The notes under the pieces: model-generated
Seen by the model: the letters and a program-made list of their open reading frames with translations, nothing else
The model's database searches: none
Told to the model about the DNA's origin: nothing
Translations under genes and position numbers: made by a program
DNA from: UBA2211 sp049302755
Lineage (GTDB): Bacteria > Patescibacteriota > Minisyncoccia > Minisyncoccales > Minisyncoccaceae
Reading direction: 5' to 3'
Assembly: GCA_049302755.1 (NCBI GenBank)
Contig: JBAQMK010000002.1
Coordinates: forward strand, 248,001 to 312,000
DNA length: 64,000 nt
In this document: in pieces, positions 24,460-32,201 of the stretch
How the letters are laid out: every line of letters begins with the position of its first letter
How positions within the stretch are numbered: the first letter of the stretch is position 1

Positions 24460-24514
24460 TCTTGCTTAAAATAATCTGAGAGTTTTTTATCTCACCAACT
24501 TATCACACAAGATT
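24458..24514. repeat. Nested inverted repeats after the curlin-like pair
   Basis: AATCTTG (24458-24464) pairs with CAAGATT (24508-24514), enclosing TGAGA/TCTCA around a T-rich loop. It overlaps the stop codon of the partner gene and may be its terminator or the edge of the acquired island. Confidence 0.35.
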
Positions 24515-24545
24515 AGTAGTGACGATCCTCTCTTTTTATCAAACC

Positions 24546-24574
24546 AACCGCTATCGCTAAAGATACGGTTTTTT
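24546..24574 (+). terminator. Hairpin terminator running into a promoter
   Basis: AACCG and TATC pair with GATA and CGGTT (9 bp, one bulge) over a GCTAAA loop, followed by T6. TATAAT of the next gene is at 24577-24582, three bases later. Confidence 0.65.
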
Positions 24575-24576
24575 GT

Positions 24577-24582
24577 TATAAT
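24577..24582 (+). promoter_or_regulatory. TATAAT box for the amber-interrupted gene
   Basis: TATAAT (24577-24582) follows a terminator T tract directly. The ATG at 24596 leaves a leader of about six bases, so translation initiation cannot use a Shine-Dalgarno site. Confidence 0.5.
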
Positions 24583-24595
24583 AAAAACAAAAAAC

Positions 24596-25189
24596 ATGAC
24601 TTTTGAACATTTATCAAAAAATAAAATAGCATTAATTATTATTAGTTTTGTAGCCTTACTGATTGGTATTTATTTTTTTAAAACAAATAAACCAGAACAA
24701 ATATATTGTACGCAAGAGGCCAAGATTTGCCCTGACGGTTCTGCGGTTGGACGAACCGGACCGAATTGCGAATTTGCCGTCTGTCCTTTAAATAATCAAT
24801 TGGAAAAAGCTATTACCGACTATATTGTGTCGCAAAGCCAATTCAGCTAGAAAACAAAAGCTGATAGTCAAAATATTTGTGTGATTGAAAATCTTTCTGA
24901 AAATGAACTATTTCCGAGATATGTCTGGGCTTATTGTGTAGAATACAATATTGATAACGGCAAAACATTAAGCGGTTCTTCTGGTCCGGTAAAAATAGAT
25001 TATCCTAATGAATTGTCTTTTTACGATATCGACGGTTTTTCTTATGAAATTCCGGGCGATGGTTCTCAATATACTGAAGACGTAAAAAGAATTTTCCCCG
25101 AAGAAGTCCAGCAAAAGATATTTAATTTTGATAGAAAAAATATCATTGAAAGAGCTGAAACAATTATCCAAAATAATATTTCAGACTGA
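24596..25189 (+). pseudogene. Membrane-anchored protein interrupted by an in-frame TAG
   Basis: The first part encodes a membrane anchor (residues 10-29), then CTQEAKICPDGSAVGRTGPNC, a cysteine-containing motif often found in small surface proteins of this group. A single TAG at 24848-24850 interrupts the frame. The same frame continues from 24851 with KTKADSQNICVIENLSENE and runs to 25189 with no other stop. The two halves therefore look like one protein of about 197 residues. A nonsense mutation, sequencing error or stop readthrough could explain it. Other genes in the window use TAG as a normal stop, so recoding is unlikely. Confidence 0.65.
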
Positions 25190-25206
25190 AATTAATTAAA
25201 ACAAGG

Positions 25207-25231
25207 AAAGCTCTCGAGAAAGAGCTTTTTT
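25207..25231 (+). terminator. Hairpin terminator
   Basis: AAGCTCT pairs with AGAGCTT across a short CGAGAA loop and is followed by T6. It ends the amber-interrupted gene. Confidence 0.7.
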
Positions 25232-25276
25232 AATTTACTCTTCCTATTTTCTCTAAAATGCAGTATCCTCTTAAAT

Positions 25277-26743
25277 ATGCCAAAAGACGAAACAATACTT
25301 AGCTTTAAGAAAGTATCATTTGAATATGTAGATAACAAGCCTCTTTTAGACGAGGTTGATTTTTCTGTTCGTCGAGGAACAAAGACAACCGTCATGGGAC
25401 AGAACGGAGCGGGCAAGAGTACTTTATTCGGATTAATCACCAAAGACATCTTTCCGGAAAGCGGAGTAATAAATATCGCCAATGGCCTTTCTATTGCTGT
25501 TTCCCGTCAGGTTATTCCAAGAGATGAACTTGATTTATCAGTCCGTGAGTTTTTTGAAAAATCATTGGCTAAATGTTCTGATAAGAAAGTTTACGATATT
25601 GATCCTAAAATAGACGAAGTTTTAGAGGCGGTTAATTTTGAAGCTCCGCACGACAAACTTATTAAGTCTTTTTCCGGCGGCCAACAGGCTAGGCTTCTTT
25701 TAGCTTCGGCTCTTATTCAAAATCCCGATTTGCTTTTATTAGACGAGCCGACCAATAATTTAGATAAAGCGGGAATTGAGCATCTTACTCAATTTTTAAT
25801 CGGATATGAGAAAACTTGTATTGTGATTTCACACGATGCTGATTTTTTGAACAGCTTCACCGACGGAGTTTTGTATTTAGATGTTTTTACTAGAAAAATA
25901 GAACAGTATACTGGAAACTATTTTGATGTGAGGGAGCAAATTACTCTTCGCCAGGAAAAAGAGAATAGAAAGAATGCTCAACTAAAGAAAGAAATTCAAG
26001 AGAATAAAGATAAGGCTAATTTTTTTGCCAACAAGGGAGGAAATCTTCGTTTCGTGGCCAAGAAAATGAGAGAAAAAGCGGGAGAAGCCGAAGAGCAGAT
26101 AGTCGAGATAAGAAGAGAAGATAAAACCATCCGTTCTTTCACTATTCCGTCACAAAAAGATATTAAAGGAGAAATTGTTCATATCTCTTCTTTTAAAACT
26201 ATTAAAAAACACAAAGAAGTATTAAGGAAGGCCAATATAGAACTCAGAAGAAATGAACATCTTTTATTAGTCGGGCCTAACGGTATCGGCAAGAGTACTC
26301 TTTTGGAAGCAATTGCCAAGAACGAGGCTGAGGGAACAAAGATTGCTCCCAATGTTGTTATCGGATACTACCGTCAAGATTTTTCAACCTTAAACTTTGA
26401 AGATACTGTTTATAAATCGCTTTCTCGAGTCTCTGAAAAGCATTCCGAAGAAGCAATGAGAAAAGTCGCGGCCGGATTTCTTATCGCGGGCGATGTGATG
26501 AGCACCAAAATCGGAGATTTATCAGAAGGCCAGAAAGGTTTGGTAGCTTTTGCTAGACTTGTTTTGCAGGAACCGGGACTTCTTATTTTAGACGAGCCGA
26601 CTAATCATATTAATTTTCGTCACATTCCTATTATTGCCGAAGCATTGAATAAATACGACGGAGCAATGATTATTGTTAGTCACGTTCCGGACTTTGTAAG
26701 CAAAATCAGGATTGATAAGATTTTAGACCTGGAAAAAGACTAA
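25277..26743 (+). CDS. ABC-F family ATPase (EttA/Uup-like)
   Basis: Two ATP-binding cassettes in one chain without membrane segments. Walker A motifs are GQNGAGKST (about residue 42) and GPNGIGKST (about 331); signatures are SGGQ and SEGQ; Walker B motifs are LLLLDEPTNN and LLILDEPTNH. The charged linker between cassettes (about 225-280) is the ABC-F feature that reaches the ribosomal P site. ABC-F proteins act on translating ribosomes or mediate ribosome protection. Which subtype this is cannot be told from sequence alone. Confidence 0.93.
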   Translation: MPKDETILSFKKVSFEYVDNKPLLDEVDFSVRRGTKTTVMGQNGAGKSTLFGLITKDIFPESGVINIANGLSIAVSRQVIPRDELDLSVREFFEKSLAKCSDKKVYDIDPKIDEVLEAVNFEAPHDKLIKSFSGGQQARLLLASALIQNPDLLLLDEPTNNLDKAGIEHLTQFLIGYEKTCIVISHDADFLNSFTDGVLYLDVFTRKIEQYTGNYFDVREQITLRQEKENRKNAQLKKEIQENKDKANFFANKGGNLRFVAKKMREKAGEAEEQIVEIRREDKTIRSFTIPSQKDIKGEIVHISSFKTIKKHKEVLRKANIELRRNEHLLLVGPNGIGKSTLLEAIAKNEAEGTKIAPNVVIGYYRQDFSTLNFEDTVYKSLSRVSEKHSEEAMRKVAAGFLIAGDVMSTKIGDLSEGQKGLVAFARLVLQEPGLLILDEPTNHINFRHIPIIAEALNKYDGAMIIVSHVPDFVSKIRIDKILDLEKD

Positions 26744-26814
26744 AATGATACATCGATAGTAATTTTCTATTAATAGGAGTATCATATAGGTATAAGAAAA
26801 TTAACAAACAATAT

Positions 26815-27312
26815 ATGAATATTAACAAATATTTATTAATAGCTTTATTGTTGATAATAATTATTCTTGCCTATAATTCTCCTTATTTAAATATTAAGGA
26901 GATTATCAATACAAATTCTCCGATATTAAATAATGCGAACGATATTAAGCTTGATTTGAGTAACAAAGATTTAACAAAAGTTCCAGAATACGTTTTTTCA
27001 ATGAAGCAATTAGAGGAACTTAATCTTTCCAATAATCAACTTACAGGAGCAATACCTTCTCAGATAGGACAATTAAAAAATTTAAAGGTTCTTAATTTGA
27101 GTCATAATCTCATGACTGGCTTACCAGCTGAATTAGGACAACTCAGCCAATTAACAGAGTTGGATGTTTCTTATAATAGCCTTACTGGTTTACCAAACGA
27201 ACTGGGTAATCTTAAAAATCTTAAGACTTTTAACCTTATTGGCAATGATTATTCAACGCTTGATTTAGAAATAATTATCAATAAGTTACCTAACTTACAA
27301 GTCATTAAGTAG
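26815..27312 (+). CDS. Membrane-anchored leucine-rich repeat protein
   Basis: A hydrophobic N-terminal anchor (residues 5-23) is followed by about four to five leucine-rich repeats of ~23 residues, such as LEELNLSNNQLTGAIPSQIG and LKVLNLSHNLMTGLPAELG. The horseshoe would lie outside the cell and bind proteins. Plant-like LxxLPxxLG repeats of this form are common in bacteria. Function is unknown. Confidence 0.85.
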   Translation: MNINKYLLIALLLIIIILAYNSPYLNIKEIINTNSPILNNANDIKLDLSNKDLTKVPEYVFSMKQLEELNLSNNQLTGAIPSQIGQLKNLKVLNLSHNLMTGLPAELGQLSQLTELDVSYNSLTGLPNELGNLKNLKTFNLIGNDYSTLDLEIIINKLPNLQVIK

Positions 27313-27378
27313 TGTTTTATTTGCTTTATATCTCTATATAGCCTATAATAGCCCAACAAATTAATATAAATAAAACAT

Positions 27379-28020
27379 ATGGCAAATTTTAACAAGATAT
27401 TTGATCGCGACAGAAGAGACACTGGTCCAAGAGAAAGAGACTTTAAAAAAAGAGATTCTGGCGGAAGGAGAGGTTTTGGCAATAGAGACAGGGGAGACAG
27501 AGAAAGACCCGAGATGCACGAAGCTATTTGTTCCGATTGTGGCAAGAGATGCGAGGTTCCTTTTAAGCCGACTGGTGATAAGCCGATTTATTGCAGTCAA
27601 TGCTTTACTAATCACGGAGGCGCTTCAAGGTCAGAAAGGCCGGAAAGAGGCGGACGCGAAAGACCTAGATTTGGAGACAGAGGAGATAGACCAATGTTTG
27701 ATGCAACTTGTGATACCTGCGGAAAGAGATTTCAGCTTCCCTTTAGACCGACTGGAGAAAAACCGGTTTACTGCAATGATTGTTTTGATAGAGAAGGTGG
27801 TTCTTCAACTAAAAATGTTGAAAAACCGACCAATCAATACAAAGAACAGTTTGAGCAGTTGAATGCTAAACTAGACAGGATTTTAAAAGTATTAGCTCCA
27901 ACTATTCCTGTAAAAGAGGAAAAGAAAGAGGTTATTGTTGAAAAGAAAGAGAAAGTAAAGAAGCCAGTTAAAAAGGTTATTGTTAAAAAACCGGTTGCAA
28001 AAAAGAAAGCAAAGAAATAA
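27379..28020 (+). CDS. Arg/Gly-rich protein with two zinc ribbons and a Lys-rich tail
   Basis: The N-terminus is RG/RD-rich (residues 1-45). Two copies of a zinc-ribbon follow, each with CDxCGKR then YCxxCF (Cys at CSDCGK/YCSQCF and CDTCGK/YCNDCF), linked by another RG-rich stretch. A short coiled coil (QYKEQFEQLNAKLDRIL) and a Lys/Val-rich tail end the protein. The layout suits nucleic-acid binding. The internal duplication is clear in protein and DNA. TATAAT (about 27346) lies upstream. Exact role unknown. Confidence 0.8.
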   Translation: MANFNKIFDRDRRDTGPRERDFKKRDSGGRRGFGNRDRGDRERPEMHEAICSDCGKRCEVPFKPTGDKPIYCSQCFTNHGGASRSERPERGGRERPRFGDRGDRPMFDATCDTCGKRFQLPFRPTGEKPVYCNDCFDREGGSSTKNVEKPTNQYKEQFEQLNAKLDRILKVLAPTIPVKEEKKEVIVEKKEKVKKPVKKVIVKKPVAKKKAKK

Positions 28021-28022
28021 TG

Positions 28023-28056
28023 AATTAAAAGCCGATTGCAAAGTCGGTTTTTAATT
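28023..28056. terminator. Bidirectional-looking hairpin terminator
   Basis: CCGA pairs with TCGG, extended by an A/T stem (AATTAAAAG with TTTTTAATT). T5 follows on the plus strand and A4 precedes it. It ends the zinc-ribbon gene. Confidence 0.75.
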
Positions 28057-28109
28057 GTCTAAAAATAAATACAATGATATACTTTATATATAATAATTAA
28101 TATAAAGTT

Positions 28110-28175
28110 ATGGCAAAAGGAAATAACTCTAGAAAAAAAGAGGTGAAGAAGCCAAAGAAAGACAAGAAGAAATAG
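28110..28175 (+). CDS. Lysine-rich 21-residue peptide
   Basis: ATG 28110 opens a 21-codon frame, MAKGNNSRKKEVKKPKKDKKK, rich in Lys and highly basic. Very small genes with this composition occur widely in bacteria next to promoters of their own. A TATAATA-like box (28088-28094) lies upstream and a strong terminator (28202-28232) downstream, so it is an independent transcript. RNA or ribosome binding is likely by charge, but no function is known. Confidence 0.65.
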   Translation: MAKGNNSRKKEVKKPKKDKKK

Positions 28176-28201
28176 TTCGGTTATCGTAATTAAGTAATAT
28201 T

Positions 28202-28232
28202 AATAGATACTTAATTTTAAGTATCTATTTTT
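28202..28232 (+). terminator. Strong hairpin terminator of the Lys-rich peptide gene
   Basis: AATAGATACTTA (28202-28213) pairs perfectly with TAAGTATCTATT (28218-28229) over a four-base loop, followed by further T residues. Confidence 0.75.
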
Positions 28233-28247
28233 ATTCCAATACTATAT

Positions 28248-28817
28248 ATGAAGATAGAATCAGCTAAATTTATAAAAGGAGTGATTGGCAGCGACACAGC
28301 GCTTGAGAGTAATACTCCTCAGGTTGCTTTTATTGGCCGTTCAAATTCAGGTAAATCCAGTGTCATTAACTCTTTGGTTAATCAAAATAATTTAGCAACA
28401 ACCAGTTCTTTTCCCGGCCGTACTCAAAGAATCAATCTATTCTTAATCAATGATTCTTTTTATTTCGTTGATTTGCCAGGATACGGCTATGCTAAGGTTC
28501 CGGATAGATTAAAGAAAAGTTTGAAAGCCATGGTGAATTGGTATTTTTTTGTTTCTGATTATCAGCAAAAAAAGATTGTTTTAATAATCGATGCCAGCGT
28601 CGGACCGACTAAAGATGACTTAGAAATGCTTTACGCCTTGGAAGATTACAGGAAAGACATTATTGTTGTAGCTAATAAGATAGACAAAATAAAGCAGACA
28701 AAATACGAAGAGCAATTCAAGACCATCAATGAGCTTATCGGAGCCCATAAGATTATTCCTTATTCAGCCAAGAAGAAAATAGGGGTAAATGAGTTGTTGA
28801 AAGAAATATTTGATTAA
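28248..28817 (+). CDS. engB: Ribosome biogenesis GTPase EngB (YsxC/YihA)
   Basis: A TRAFAC GTPase needed for 50S assembly. G1 GRSNSGKSS (residues 30-38), G2 TSSFPGRTQ, G3 DLPGYGYAK, G4 NKIDK and a G5-like SAKKK are all present. At 189 aa it is of normal length. The stop is close to the -10 box of the rubrerythrin gene. Confidence 0.95.
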   Translation: MKIESAKFIKGVIGSDTALESNTPQVAFIGRSNSGKSSVINSLVNQNNLATTSSFPGRTQRINLFLINDSFYFVDLPGYGYAKVPDRLKKSLKAMVNWYFFVSDYQQKKIVLIIDASVGPTKDDLEMLYALEDYRKDIIVVANKIDKIKQTKYEEQFKTINELIGAHKIIPYSAKKKIGVNELLKEIFD

Positions 28818-28841
28818 TCTTAACCTCCTCTTGTCTTTGTG

Positions 28842-28849
28842 GTATAATT
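28842..28849 (+). promoter_or_regulatory. Extended -10 promoter of rubrerythrin
   Basis: GGTATAAT (28842-28849), preceded by TG, forms an extended -10 box (TGGTATAAT). TTGTCT at 28832-28837 is too close for a -35. The leader before ATG 28876 is about 20 bases without a Shine-Dalgarno site. Confidence 0.55.
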
Positions 28850-28875
28850 TAGAAAATAAAATAATACACAAGAAT

Positions 28876-29433
28876 ATGAAAAAAACACACGAAAATTTAT
28901 TAAAAGCTATTGCCGGGGAATCTCTAGCAAGAAACAAATATACCTATTTTGCAGAAATTGCAAAGAAAGAAGATTTGATGTGGGTAGCTAAAGTTTTTGA
29001 AGAAACGGCTGATAACGAAAGAGCTCATGCTCAAGAAGAATTGGAAAAGATTACCGAGAAAGTGGAAATGACTAACACCTACGATATTCATCCTTTATCA
29101 AACACGCTGGATAATTTGAAGAATGCCAGTGCCGGAGAGAAATATGAATTCGGAGTCATGTATCCTGATTTTGCCAAAATCGCACACGAGGAAAATGAAG
29201 AAGATATTGCTACTTTATTTGAGAAAATATTAGAAGTAGAGCAAAAGCATGCGGAAAGATACGACATCTTGATTAATTTATTGGAAACAGGAAAGATGTT
29301 TAAAAGAGATGAAGAGGTTGAATGGAAATGCTTGAATTGCGGCTATATTCATAAGGGGAACAGTGCTCCCGATAAATGCCCCCTTTGTCAGAAAGTTCAA
29401 GGCTGGTATATGCCATTGAAAATTGTAAGATAA
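28876..29433 (+). CDS. Rubrerythrin
   Basis: A peroxidase that protects anaerobes from hydrogen peroxide. The ferritin-like four-helix domain carries the di-iron ligands within ESLARNKYTYFAE, ETADNERAHAQE, HEENEED and VEQKHAERYD. The C-terminal rubredoxin-like domain has CLNCGY and CPLCQK, four Cys for one iron. The order (ferritin first, rubredoxin last) is classical. I start at ATG 28876. The stop shares one base with the next gene's start (TAATG). Confidence 0.94.
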   Translation: MKKTHENLLKAIAGESLARNKYTYFAEIAKKEDLMWVAKVFEETADNERAHAQEELEKITEKVEMTNTYDIHPLSNTLDNLKNASAGEKYEFGVMYPDFAKIAHEENEEDIATLFEKILEVEQKHAERYDILINLLETGKMFKRDEEVEWKCLNCGYIHKGNSAPDKCPLCQKVQGWYMPLKIVR

Positions 29434-30362
29434 TGGAAACAAAAAAAATACTGCCAATACTTTTTGTTTTATTGATATTATCATATATTTTTGTGTTTCA
29501 GGAGGACATCATTAGAGCATATAAAAGTATATTGAACAGAATTGATTCTTGTCCGACGCCAATTGCATATTCGGTTGGACAATTTGATACAGAATTCGGT
29601 ATTAGTGAAGAAGCATTTAAATCGGCTATTAAGGAAGCAGAAGATATTTGGGAACAAGCTTCATCTCGAAACCTCTTCGAATATTCAACTGAAGGAAAAA
29701 TGAAAGTCAGTCTGATTTATGATTATCGTCAGGAATCAACTTCAGAAATTAGCAAATTGGATGACAATCTAAGTAAAGACTATAATTATTACTTGCTTCT
29801 TAAGTCGCAGTACGAATCATTAGTTTCTCAATACAATAAAGCTGGACAAGAGTTGAACAATTTAATATCTTCATATAATCAAAAATTAGCTGCCTATGAA
29901 AGCAAAGTTCGGGCATGGAATAAAAAAAGAGGAACCGAGACAGAATATAATCAATTGAATCAGGAAAAGCAGGAATTAGAAAGTTTATCAGCAACGATTA
30001 AAACTAAACAGAACGATATTAATAGTATGGCTTCAAATATTAACCAATTAGCTAGTAATTTGAATACTTTAGCCAGCAATTTGAATTTAAATATTGCCAA
30101 TTATAATGATGCTGTTCAGTCGACTGACTCTGAATTTGAACAGGGAAACTATATTTCCGGAGTAGATTCAAGAGAGATTAATATTTATCAATTTGAGAAT
30201 CGAGAAAAATTAATCAGGGTTTTGGCTCATGAATTAGGCCATGCTTTGGGGATAGATCACTTAAATGGTTCTGAAGATATCATGTATCCCTACAATATTG
30301 GAAAAAGCAGTACGATTACCGAAGCTGATTTAACCGAGCTGAATAAGACTTGTCCGGAGTAA
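29433..30362 (+). CDS. Secreted coiled-coil metzincin protease (matrixin-like)
   Basis: An N-terminal hydrophobic segment (residues 5-23) leads to the periplasm or surface. A long coiled coil (about residues 95-225) interrupts the domain, then HELGHALGIDH provides zinc ligands His266, His270 and His276 and the catalytic Glu267. A Met-turn (DIMYPY) follows after about ten residues, as in matrixins. The start ATG overlaps the stop of rubrerythrin. It may degrade host or biofilm proteins. Substrate unknown. Confidence 0.85.
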   Translation: METKKILPILFVLLILSYIFVFQEDIIRAYKSILNRIDSCPTPIAYSVGQFDTEFGISEEAFKSAIKEAEDIWEQASSRNLFEYSTEGKMKVSLIYDYRQESTSEISKLDDNLSKDYNYYLLLKSQYESLVSQYNKAGQELNNLISSYNQKLAAYESKVRAWNKKRGTETEYNQLNQEKQELESLSATIKTKQNDINSMASNINQLASNLNTLASNLNLNIANYNDAVQSTDSEFEQGNYISGVDSREINIYQFENREKLIRVLAHELGHALGIDHLNGSEDIMYPYNIGKSSTITEADLTELNKTCPE

Positions 30363-30367
30363 AATCA

Positions 30368-30396
30368 TTGACAAAACGGTTAAAATGTAATATAGT
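30368..30396 (+). promoter_or_regulatory. Consensus promoter of the DEAD-box helicase gene
   Basis: TTGACA (30368-30373) and TATAGT (30391-30396) are 17 bases apart. Transcription would begin near 30403, giving a 65-base leader that contains a terminator hairpin. Confidence 0.7.
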
Positions 30397-30428
30397 TATG
30401 TTATTAATAGATATTGAGATACGTAAAG

Positions 30429-30462
30429 CGGGTTCTCTGTACTAAGGGAAATCCGTTTTTTT
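30429..30462 (+). terminator. Leader terminator (attenuator) before the DEAD-box helicase gene
   Basis: CGGGTT and CTC (30429-30437) pair with GGG and AATCCG (30446-30455), nine pairs with a one-base bulge, followed by seven T (30456-30462). It lies between the promoter and ATG 30469, so it would cut transcription in the leader unless relieved. Confidence 0.6.
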
Positions 30463-30468
30463 AATAAT

Positions 30469-31665
30469 ATGCAAACAAAAAGATTTAATAATAACAGAAA
30501 ATTTGGAAATAATTCTCGATTTAAAAAAAGAGACTTTTCTTCTAAAAAGAGAGGATTTTCAGCTACCCGAATAGATATTTCTAAGTTTATTCAGAAGGTC
30601 ATGCCGGCCGAAGAAGATATTGCCTACAAGCCGGAAAATAAGTTTATCGACTTTGAGATTGATAACAAATTGAAAACCAGCATTGTCCGCAAGGGATACA
30701 GCGAACCGACTCCGATTCAAGACAAAATTATTCCTTTAATTTTAAAAGGAAGAGATGTAGTTGGTATTGCCAATACTGGAACCGGAAAAACAGCTGCTTT
30801 TTTAATTCCTGCAATTAACAAGACCTTACTAAACAGAAGAAATAAAACAATCATTATCGTTCCGACCAGAGAATTGGCTTTTCAGATAGATAAGGAGTTC
30901 AGAGAATTTACCAACGGAATGCATTTGTTCTCCATGCTTTGTATCGGAGGAACAAGTGTCAGAGACCAATTAAGAAAAGCAAAAATGAATAATGATTTCG
31001 TTATCGGAACTCCCGGTAGAATCAAAGATTTGGTTCAAAGAAAGGCATTAAACATGGCTAACTTCCAAACAATAGTTTTAGATGAAGCCGACCGAATGCT
31101 TGATATGGGTTTTGTTGAAGATATGAGATTTTTGATGGCTCAAATGCCGGAACAGAAGCAGGCTTTGCTTTTCTCTGCCACTTTACCTGATGAAATAGAA
31201 AGATTATCAAGACAATTTTTAAATAACCCGGAAAAAGTTTCAGTTAAAACAAAAGAGTCTTCAACCAACGTTAACCAGGACATTGTTAAAGTCGGAGACC
31301 CGGCTAAGAAATTTGACGTTCTTTGTGATCTTTTGAATAAAAAAGAATTTACCAAAGTTCTTGTGTTCGGAAAAACAAAGCACGGAGTGGAAAAGCTTTC
31401 TAAGTCTTTAGCGCAAAAAGGATTCAAGGCTGAATCAATCCACGGAGACAAAACTCAATCACGAAGAAAGAGAGCCGTTGATATGTTCAAGAGCGGAATA
31501 GTTAGAATCTTGGTTGCTACTGATGTTGCGGCGAGAGGATTGGATATCGATAATGTCAGCCATGTAATCAATTACGATATTCCTGCCACTTACGATGATT
31601 ACGTACACCGAATCGGAAGAACCGGTAGAGGAAAGAAGAAAGGAGAAGCTTTAACTTTTATTTAA
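30469..31665 (+). CDS. DEAD-box ATP-dependent RNA helicase
   Basis: An RNA-unwinding ATPase. An RG/K-rich N-terminus (residues 1-45) precedes the helicase core: Q motif (YSEPTPIQ), motif I NTGTGKT, PTRELA, GTPGR, DEAD, SAT, and in the second RecA-like domain ARGLDI and HRIGRTGR. It ends soon after motif VI and has no C-terminal RNA-binding extension. Such helicases help ribosome assembly or RNA decay and are often cold-induced. A hairpin in the leader suggests regulation by attenuation. Confidence 0.94.
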   Translation: MQTKRFNNNRKFGNNSRFKKRDFSSKKRGFSATRIDISKFIQKVMPAEEDIAYKPENKFIDFEIDNKLKTSIVRKGYSEPTPIQDKIIPLILKGRDVVGIANTGTGKTAAFLIPAINKTLLNRRNKTIIIVPTRELAFQIDKEFREFTNGMHLFSMLCIGGTSVRDQLRKAKMNNDFVIGTPGRIKDLVQRKALNMANFQTIVLDEADRMLDMGFVEDMRFLMAQMPEQKQALLFSATLPDEIERLSRQFLNNPEKVSVKTKESSTNVNQDIVKVGDPAKKFDVLCDLLNKKEFTKVLVFGKTKHGVEKLSKSLAQKGFKAESIHGDKTQSRRKRAVDMFKSGIVRILVATDVAARGLDIDNVSHVINYDIPATYDDYVHRIGRTGRGKKKGEALTFI

Positions 31666-31699
31666 AGTGAAATAAAAAAATCTGTGTGTTGTATATATA

Positions 31700-31716
31700 T
31701 TTAGAGGACCTCTAAA
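31700..31716. promoter_or_regulatory. Perfect palindrome upstream of a secreted protein gene
   Basis: TTTAGAGGACCTCTAAA is a perfect 8+8 dyad around one base, 26 bases before ATG 31743. A repressor site or a short RNA hairpin is possible. Confidence 0.4.
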
Positions 31717-31742
31717 AGATAATAATAAATATAAAACAACAT

Positions 31743-32132
31743 ATGGATAAAAGACAGCTTTTATTGTTGTCAGCAGTTTCCGCCTTGATTGTTTCTGGTT
31801 TCGGAGCAGTAAATGCCTTTGCATCTAATGGTAACGGCATTGCAAATCAGATTCAGAAATTTCAAGAAAGGTTTGGAATAACATTGACTGACGAACAAAA
31901 GAATCAGATTCAAACAAAAGAAACCGAAGCGGAAACGGAGAGAGCCACTGAATTGGCTAAATGGGAAGCCATGACTCTTGCTACCTGGAAACAGCAACAG
32001 ATAGATAAAATCAATGCTACCACCCAGGAAGAGTTCGATAAGATAAAAGAACATCAAATCAACATGCTTAAGAACGGAAAAGGTTTTGGACCGGGACTAA
32101 GCGGAGAAAGAAAAGAAAAGCCAGCTGAATAA
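31743..32132 (+). CDS. Small secreted protein with DUF2680-like helical repeats
   Basis: A signal peptide (residues 1-27, ending AFA) is followed by a helical charged domain with FQERFGITLTDEQKNQIQTK and a Glu/Ala-rich stretch. The segment resembles DUF2680 or similar short helical secreted proteins found in this group. No catalytic residues are seen. The stop codon lies inside a terminator hairpin. Confidence 0.7.
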   Translation: MDKRQLLLLSAVSALIVSGFGAVNAFASNGNGIANQIQKFQERFGITLTDEQKNQIQTKETEAETERATELAKWEAMTLATWKQQQIDKINATTQEEFDKIKEHQINMLKNGKGFGPGLSGERKEKPAE

Positions 32133-32145
32133 GCTGGTTTTCTTT
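32116..32145 (+). terminator. Terminator overlapping the stop codon of 31743-32132
   Basis: CCAGC pairs with GCTGG, extended by A-T pairs, with the TAA stop at 32130-32132 in the loop. T4-C-T3 follows. Confidence 0.7.
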
Positions 32146-32201
32146 ATGAAATATATTTCTATTTAGAGTTGTATTAATATATGGTATTATAGTATTAAAC
32201 C

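Noticed and set aside
24848..24850. TAG reassigned to an amino acid
   Set aside because: TAG ends other genes in this window normally, for example the LRR gene and DUF305; the isolated in-frame TAG is better explained by mutation, error or local readthrough.
27401..27862. Second long frame inside the zinc-ribbon protein gene
   Set aside because: Repetitive purine-rich codons keep the +1 frame open; the protein has no sensible domain, whereas the main frame has two zinc ribbons.
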